Translations under genes and position numbers: made by a program
Notes under the pieces: model-generated
What the model was told of the DNA's origin: nothing
Database searches by the model: none
What the model saw: only the letters and a program-made list of their open reading frames with translations
Part shown: one piece after another, positions 58,426-64,000 of the stretch
Numbering within the stretch: the stretch's first letter is position 1
How the letters are laid out: every line of letters begins with the position of its first letter
DNA from: Tretioscincus oriximinensis
Taxonomy: Eukaryota > Chordata > Lepidosauria > Squamata > Gymnophthalmidae
NCBI GenBank assembly: GCA_022410635.1
Contig: JAJVDF010000230.1
Location: forward strand, 1,352,741-1,416,740
Length of the DNA stretch: 64,000 bases
Direction: 5' to 3'

Positions 58426-60234
58426 AATGTGACTCCTTCCAGCCCCTTTTCTAACTTTGCCAAGGCTGGAGGAACCTACACTCCATCACAGCCCCAAACT
58501 GTACCAGCCGCCACTGGAAACTTTCATTCCTGACTGATAGAGCCCATGCACCAGCTTTGAAGCAAATCTGGAACAGCAGTCCCAAATACAGATGCTCTTG
58601 TTCTGAGATAGCTGAACCACTCCCACTGGGAAATATTCTAGTAGAACAGATCGGCTGGAGCGATCTACTCCCAATAAGGGTAGAAATGCCCATAGTATTT
58701 ACTTCCATCTGCAGGGAAATGCCAAAATTAGTTTGGTAATATATTACTGCAAAAATAAAGCAAATGTCAGACTTCAAAACATGTTGATGAATCATCCTTG
58801 ATATTTGACAAAGTGCAGCAAAAACATATGGTGGCTGAGTATTCACTCTCTTTACGTAGCTAAGGAGTTAATATATGCCATTACTAGAACTAATACCCAA
58901 AACAACTTGGGTATTTCAGTCTTCTTTTGGAAGGGGTAGGGAGATGAGCTAATAGTACAAATGAAATACTATTTGCTTGCCACACTATCACCTCTGTACC
59001 ATCTCTACGATCAATGATTCTAGGGAGCATTTTAATGTACTGTGAACGTATTCTTATACAAGCAAAGTGAATGAAGCTGAACATCAAACCAGATTTTAAA
59101 ATCTGTGGACTTCCCCTCGAATTGGAATTTAATGCCAAATTCCAGGAGTTATCACACTCCAGGATCTGGAAGTACCCGGACAAATTGGGATATGATAAAG
59201 GCTATGTCAGCTGTTTGATCAGTGGCCAGTTGGGTGTGTGTGCCTTCTGGCTCCTAGTGAAGCTAGAAGTACCCAAGAGATGAAGATATCAGTGGATCTG
59301 CTGTCTTTGTTGTTGACTTTTCCTAGCAGTTTTTAATTTCTCCAGCATGAGAAATTTGAACCAGCAGCCAGAACAGCAGGAGATCCACAGAGATCTCCTT
59401 CCCTGCTGTGAACCTCAATCTATGGGGCTGCTTCTGGATTCAGTATAAGCTGAAAACTTGCACAAAACCGGGGACTTTTTTTCAAAAAGCTGCATCACCT
59501 GTGGTCACTCAGCAAATTCTTTACGCATTTTCTGTTTCTTCCCTTCCCTATCAGGCCACCAAAAGAGGGTAAAAAATAGGGCTAGCAAAGAGGGAAAAAT
59601 AGTGAAGGCGTCTGCCTTCTGACCCTGCGAGAGTCTCCCTGGGGATGTCATTGCTGAATTGCCAAACTGACAGTGTGAGAAGGAACCAGGATTGAAATCA
59701 CTGCCTTCAGGCAGATCTTACCTAATGGGACACCAAGGGCAGCTGTTTCAGTTCTAACTCCCTTTTGCACCGTGACAGTGACAGTGAGGGCATCCTCATA
59801 ACTCCTGGCATGGGTAGAAGTAGGCTTCTTCCTCCTTCTTGTGTAAACTGAGCCCCCAAGATGGCTGCACTGAAGAACACTATTGCGTTTTTGCAGTACA
59901 CACCTCACAGGGTTAGCTGGATTGCTGGTCAGACAAAGGCACACAGGAGATTCCAACAGCTCCTGAGGAAAATTATTTATGCCTTTTACCCCCTAGGGAG
60001 CTGCTGCATGCGGGAACATGGTAAAAGAAAAAGTGAGTGATGCCAACAACAGGAAAATACTAACAGGAAAAAACACCACACGGCTGCTGGTGGCAAAAAT
60101 TTATAATGTAGGTCAAACAACAAAGGCTGATAGTAAATGCTAAGTTTCCAAAAAATATAAATAAATGATAACAACACGGGGCTATCTCTGCCCGGTAAAG
60201 AGAGATTTTGTGAGACTTCTTCTTCTTTAAAATA

Positions 60235-62075
60235 TATTTTATTGAATTGTACAAAACAGTGAACAAATAAAGTATTCATCAGTTACAAAGCATTCAGTGA
60301 GTGGAGTCGTTAATATTACCAAATATTGCATATCTAATTCTTATGGAGCAGTTCAAAGCTGGGATGAGGGTGAATTGTTTAACTATGATCAAAACAATGG
60401 CATCATTTATGGATTTCCAAAAAGGGAAGATCTTAGGGCAAGACCACCACATATGGAGGTAAGTTTCTCGGTGGCCACAGCCACACCAACATAGGGGGCT
60501 AGCCAATACAGAGAAACAGGAGATGGTAACAGGAGTCCTGTACCACTGGTATAGGACTTTGAGCGAGATATCTCGAGCCTCTTGCAATTTGTGAGTTTTA
60601 TGATAAGATTGAGGGATAGATTTCCAAATTTCATCATCTATGCTAATTTCACAATCTTCTTCCCAGATATGCTTTAGTGTGGATAGAGAGGGGTTGGTTT
60701 GATCATTTAATATAGTGTATACTCTAGAGATATAGCCCTTATTGGAAGGATGACGAGAACTGAGTAGTTCTTCCAACTTAGTAGGGGTGCGAGAGTGTGA
60801 ATTTGAAGCTGAGAGAGATCTAATATATTTGCGCAAAGAATAAGCTTCAGACCAAGAGGTTGGAGGGTGACCCAGAAGTTGAGTAATGTCTGGGATGGAT
60901 TTCTCATCAGGTTTCTGGGTTAAAGTATCTCTCAGAGTGCTACATCCATGAGTTTTAAGAGCTCCCAATGTGTTTTAGTAAGGGATGATGGAACTCCATT
61001 GATGCACCAAATGTCTGCAAGTGGAGAAGGGAATGGGAATAACTTGCTTTGCCATTTATCAAAAGTTTTCATAGTGCGTTGTAGAGTTGTGATAGGGGTG
61101 AACCAAGTGGAAAGTTCTTTTAGCAAGAAGCTTCGTAGTTGAGGGGAGTATGATCGTATCAGTGGGTTCGGTCTTAGCCCATAAAGGCAGATCAGAGTGG
61201 AGATAAGCTACAAATCAGCGTAGCTGGGCTGCATCAAAGTAATTAGTAATGAAGGGATAGCCCCAACTGCCTTCCTGTGGTGGTTTTATCAGTATCTCTT
61301 TTTCTATGCGGCATCTTTGTTTGTTAGAAATGAAGCGGGCAAGGCCCATGTCCCAAATCTGAAATTGTTGTTGTCAGAGGGAGAATGGTAGAGTGCAGAA
61401 AAGGTAAAAGAGAGCCGGTAAGACTTTCATTTTGACCGCTGCTATTTTGCCTGCCATTGATAGATATTTCTTATTTTTGGTCCATTTACTTATCTGGGCA
61501 GAGGCTTTATGCCAGAAGGGTCTGTAGTTAAGGGGAATGATTTTGTTTAGATTTGGGGGGATACAACCCCCCAAACAAGTAAGTTTTTTGTGGGCTTGTT
61601 TGAAGCCATAGGTGTTACAAAGTTTGAGTTGAGCAGTAAGAGGATTTCTGATTTGTCATAGTTTACTGACAGTCCAGAATATAGTTGAAGTAAGTTTAGT
61701 TCAGTAACGAGATGGTGTACATCTGAATCTGGGTTGGAAATTTAAAAAGGTCATCTGCAAACAAGCAGCATTTAATTCTGTGGTTCTGTATCTTATGCCC
61801 TTTGATATCTTGTGAGTCACGTATTCTAGCATGACTCCATCAAAATTGCGAAGAGTATAGGCGAAAGAGGACAGCCCTGTCTAGTTCGTATTCGTAAAGG
61901 GAAAGAGGGGGAAGTGATCAAATTAATTCGAAGATGAGCAGAAGAATTATTGTAAAGACCTCTAATGAGGGTTAGGAACTTATCACCAAACTCCAACTCT
62001 TGGAGTAGCCAGGTTATAAAAGAATGCAACAATCTGTCAAATGCCTTGAAGACATCCACAGAAAGTAGGGTGACT
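60235..62075 (-). pseudogene. L1-clade LINE, ORF2 3' half, antisense
   Basis: Minus-strand frames, in order: 62059-61826 (DVFKAFDRLLHSFITWLLQ ... RTRQGCPLSPILFAILME), corresponding to the DxxKAFD and RQGCPLSP RT motifs of the L1/Tx1 superfamily; 61574-61374 (WTKNKKYLSMAGKIAAVKMK, VLPALFYLF), the LS..GRI..IKM..LPK..Y segment; 61366-61170 in a broken frame (LARFISNKQR ... YFDAAQLR); and 60968-60294 (224 codons), the C-terminal domain with a CWCGCGHRETYLHMWWSC Cys-His motif. The YADD box falls in the disrupted part (about 61610-61820). 5'-truncated at about 62075. At least three frame breaks. The 3' end is at about 60235 (minus-strand AATATATTTTAAAGAAGAAG). Confidence 0.85.
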
Positions 62076-62129
62076 AGTCGGCTGCTAATACTGGACAGAT
62101 GGTGGTGACAAAAACATCTTGCAGGCCAG

Positions 62130-62188
62130 ATAAATGTCTTTGGCGGGCCGCATGTGGCTTGTGGGGCATAATTTGAGGACCCCTGGTG
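62130..62188. repeat. hAT-type element, one terminus only
   Basis: GCGGGCCGCATGTGGCTTGT, GGGGCATAATTTGAGGACCCCTG ends in the CAGGGGTCCTCAAAT terminus (inverted) typical of a widespread hAT family. No partner terminus was found on the left, where the L1-clade remnant ends. Confidence 0.6.
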
Positions 62189-62298
62189 TATAGTATAGTA
62201 TAGATGACTGCCACACTATGCTGTTAAAGGGCCAAAAGTGCACTCTCTGGAATCCTACACTAGCACGTGGATGGCAGATTCCTATTTTGTGTTTCAAG

Positions 62299-62775
62299 CA
62301 GTGTTTCTTTTCCAGAACAAAAGGTGCCGGAACTAACACCGGCGGCGGCGTGGGGCGTGGGGGCGTGGGGTGGGCGCAGGGGGGGCACGGGGGGGCACGC
62401 CTCCCTCGCCGGCGGCCCCCCTTCGCCGGCGGCCAACGCAGCAGTACCGGCACCTTTTATTTAGGCGGGGGGCGGGGGGGCGGGGGAGCGGAGGCGGCGG
62501 CTGCCGCCGCTCNNNCCCGCNCCACCCCCNCNGCCGCCACCGCCNCCGCTANCTCCGCCCCCCCGCCTAAATAAAAGGTGCCGCCTAAATAAAATAACGC
62601 CACGCCCACCNCGCCGCCGGCTAACGCAGCAGTACCGGCACCTTTTATTNAGGCGGGGGGNGCGGAGGCAGCCGCTGCTCATTCCCGTGCCCCCCCGCCC
62701 CCCCCGCGCCCCCCTGCCTAAATAAAAGGTGCCGGAACTGCGTTCCGGCGCGTTCCGTCACAAAAAAAAGCCCTG
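62299..62775. mobile_element. hAT-type non-autonomous element with intact target duplication
   Basis: The 477-bp element starts CAGTGTTTCTTTTCC and ends AAAAAAAAGCCCTG. It is flanked by the identical octamer GTTTCAAG at 62291-62298 and 62776-62783. The interior is extremely GC-rich and contains two palindromes: GTACCGGCACCTTTTATTTA (62444-62463) with GCCTAAATAAAAGGTGCC (62565-62582), and again at 62632-62651 with 62716-62733. Scattered Ns show that it was hard to sequence. No transposase is encoded. Confidence 0.88.
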
Positions 62776-62833
62776 GTTTCAAGATATATCACAAAATAAA
62801 GCCTAGTGTGAAAGGGCCTAAAAACACAGTGAT

Positions 62834-62917
62834 ATATACTGCTCAAAACAATTAAGAGAACACTTTAACATAACAGTGTAACACTAAGTTTTCTTTTAAT
62901 TGTTTTGGGCAGTATAT
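62834..62917. mobile_element. Tc1/mariner-type miniature element (84 bp)
   Basis: ATATACTGCTCAAAACAATTAAGAGAACACT and the inverted right end ATATACTGCCCAAAACAATTAAAAGAAAACT pair over about 30 bp, leaving a loop of about 20 bp. The TACTGCTCAAAA...TTAA terminus is one I recall from vertebrate Tc1/mariner-type elements. Flanked by AT-rich TA sequence. Confidence 0.82.
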
Positions 62918-63444
62918 TTTAGCCTTGGTAGTCTTCTGATCACTAATAGGAACCTTCTGCACACAAGGATGAGTCGACATACTTGGTAAATGACATCATT
63001 GCAGTGTGTTTCTTCCAGCACTTCCATATTGAAAAGAGTTCCTGTCTGTCTCTGTATTTATATCCCTCTCCGCCTTTCTAACCCACAACCGCACCAATGT
63101 TTTTGTTACAATCTAATACTCTTTTCTCTGTGTTTCCCAGCAGAGTAAAGTATTAAAAACATTTTGGATTAATTTTGTATGCTGCTTCTACATTTTTTCC
63201 AGAAAAATGAATAAATAAAAGAATCTGAAAGTTTCAGAGAAATTCACTTGGCATTCTAATAATCATAGTCTTTTGCAGTTGCTCAATCTTTCCCTTACAT
63301 GTTTTTCTTCTTCCTTGTTTAGATTTTTTTACTTTCCTCTTTTAATAACATCGTGGATAAGCAAGCTGGCCATTTATTATAGCATGATGAGGATTTTCTT
63401 GCTATACCTGCCCCAAATAACGTTTACTTGGTAGGAAAATGTAA

Positions 63445-64000
63445 ATGCAAACCAAATGCAAGGTGATAGTCAGGGATGCAAAGAAAAGCTTTGAGGAGCA
63501 CATTGCAAAGAATATTAAAAGAAATAATAAAGACTTTTTCAAATATATCAGAAATAAGAATCCTACCAGGAAAGCAGTCGGACCACTAGATAGCAATGGA
63601 CAAAGGGGCATAATCAAGAAGGACATGGAGATTGCAGAGAGGTTAAATGAATTTTTTGCTTCAGTTTTCACTGAAGAAGACAGAGGGAATTTACCTGCAA
63701 CAGATTTAGTTTTCTCAGAAAGAGCACCAGAAGAATTAAACTGGGTAGAGATAACAAGGGAGGAGGTCCTTGCTAGCCTTAATAAGCTAAACATTTATAA
63801 ATCCCCAGGGCCAGACGGCATTCATCCAAGAATTCTTAAAGAACTCAAATGTGAAATTGCTGAACTTCTAACCAAAATATTTAATCTTTCCTTAAGATCA
63901 GGCATAGTACCAGTAGATTGGAGGGTATCTAATGTAACACCAATCTTCAAAAAAGGATCCTGGGGTGATCCCGGAAATTATAGACCCGTCAGTTTAACGT
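63445..64000 (+). CDS. CR1 LINE ORF2 fragment, open to window edge (partial)
   Basis: A frame from ATG 63445 runs 185 codons with no stop to the window end. It encodes the linker and first RT motifs of a CR1 ORF2 protein: DAKKSFEEHIAKNIKRN, RLNEFFASVFTEEDRG, YKSPGPDGIHPRILKEL (around 63797-63847) and VTPIFKKGSWGDPGNYRPVS. The family role is target-primed reverse transcription of its own RNA. The catalytic FADD box and 3' end should lie beyond 64000. An in-frame TAA precedes the ATG, and the endonuclease domain (normally upstream) is not seen, so the copy appears truncated near 63440. It is the only LINE here with an undamaged frame over its visible length. Confidence 0.88.
   Translation, partial: MQTKCKVIVRDAKKSFEEHIAKNIKRNNKDFFKYIRNKNPTRKAVGPLDSNGQRGIIKKDMEIAERLNEFFASVFTEEDRGNLPATDLVFSERAPEELNWVEITREEVLASLNKLNIYKSPGPDGIHPRILKELKCEIAELLTKIFNLSLRSGIVPVDWRVSNVTPIFKKGSWGDPGNYRPVSLT

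Larger units (their letters stand above)
33503..64000. other. Intergenic DNA upstream of ERGIC1
   Basis: About 30.5 kb upstream of the ERGIC1 start contains no supported host exon. In mammals the gene upstream of ERGIC1, in head-to-head orientation, is DUSP1, so this is plausibly part of that interval; this is synteny inference only. Unassigned stretches are 33925-34540, 34780-35785, 36235-37030, 37935-38030, 38600-42320 (with a G-run near 40934 and a GT run), 42580-43230, 43300-43585, 44275-45075, 46085-47525, 48355-50335, 50490-51925, 52895-54720, 55380-56455, 56550-58335 and 58430-60230. I see nothing definite in these beyond short simple repeats. Confidence 0.6.

Noticed and set aside
59648..59956. 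102-codon minus-strand ORF
   Set aside because: No recognisable domain, no splice sites of quality, atypical composition; likely chance.

Overview
The window is non-coding-rich vertebrate DNA, most probably from a squamate reptile (lizard, gecko or snake). Evidence for this is the repeat mix: many 5'-truncated CR1-type and L2-type LINEs, tRNA-derived SINEs with a TTC-repeat tail of the Sauria type, an L1-clade ORF2 remnant, hAT and Tc1/mariner-type miniature elements, and long microsatellites. The squamate assignment rests on recall of these families, not on a search. Isolated Ns and one 63-base gap show a draft assembly.

One host gene can be identified from splice-bounded coding exons on the minus strand: ERGIC1 (ER-Golgi intermediate compartment protein 1, ERGIC-32). 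Coding exon 1 lies at 33202-33183 (MPFDFR plus two bases, then a GTGAGT donor) inside a CpG island. Exon 2 lies at 10934-10873 (FDIYRKVPKDLTQPTFTGAI, with a CAG acceptor and a GTAAGT donor). The two exons join in phase. Intron 1 is 22,248 bp, and at least 10.9 kb of intron 2 fills the left end of the window. No third exon was found, so it should lie beyond position 1.

Layout: 1-10872, intron 2 with CR1-like, L2, hAT and SINE copies. 10873-10934, exon 2. 10935-33182, intron 1 with the two largest LINE copies (an L2 at 28715-30417 and an antisense CR1-like element at 30862-32345), a roughly 300-bp polypurine tract attached to a SINE tail, and several miniature transposons. 33010-33500, CpG-island promoter and exon 1, bracketed by two copies of one inverted-repeat element. 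33500-64000, upstream intergenic DNA without a recognisable gene. This last part holds more LINE fragments, a large fold-back, a tandem duplication with internal hairpins, purine tracts, an L1-clade ORF2 remnant, an hAT element with an intact 8-bp target duplication, and, at the right edge, a CR1 reverse transcriptase fragment whose frame is open to the end of the window.

I see no CRISPR array, operon, toxin system or other undescribed enzymatic system. What is notable is structural: new-looking miniature elements, perfect hairpins, and a promoter hemmed in by transposons. Nearly all long ORFs are transposon relics or low-complexity artefacts.
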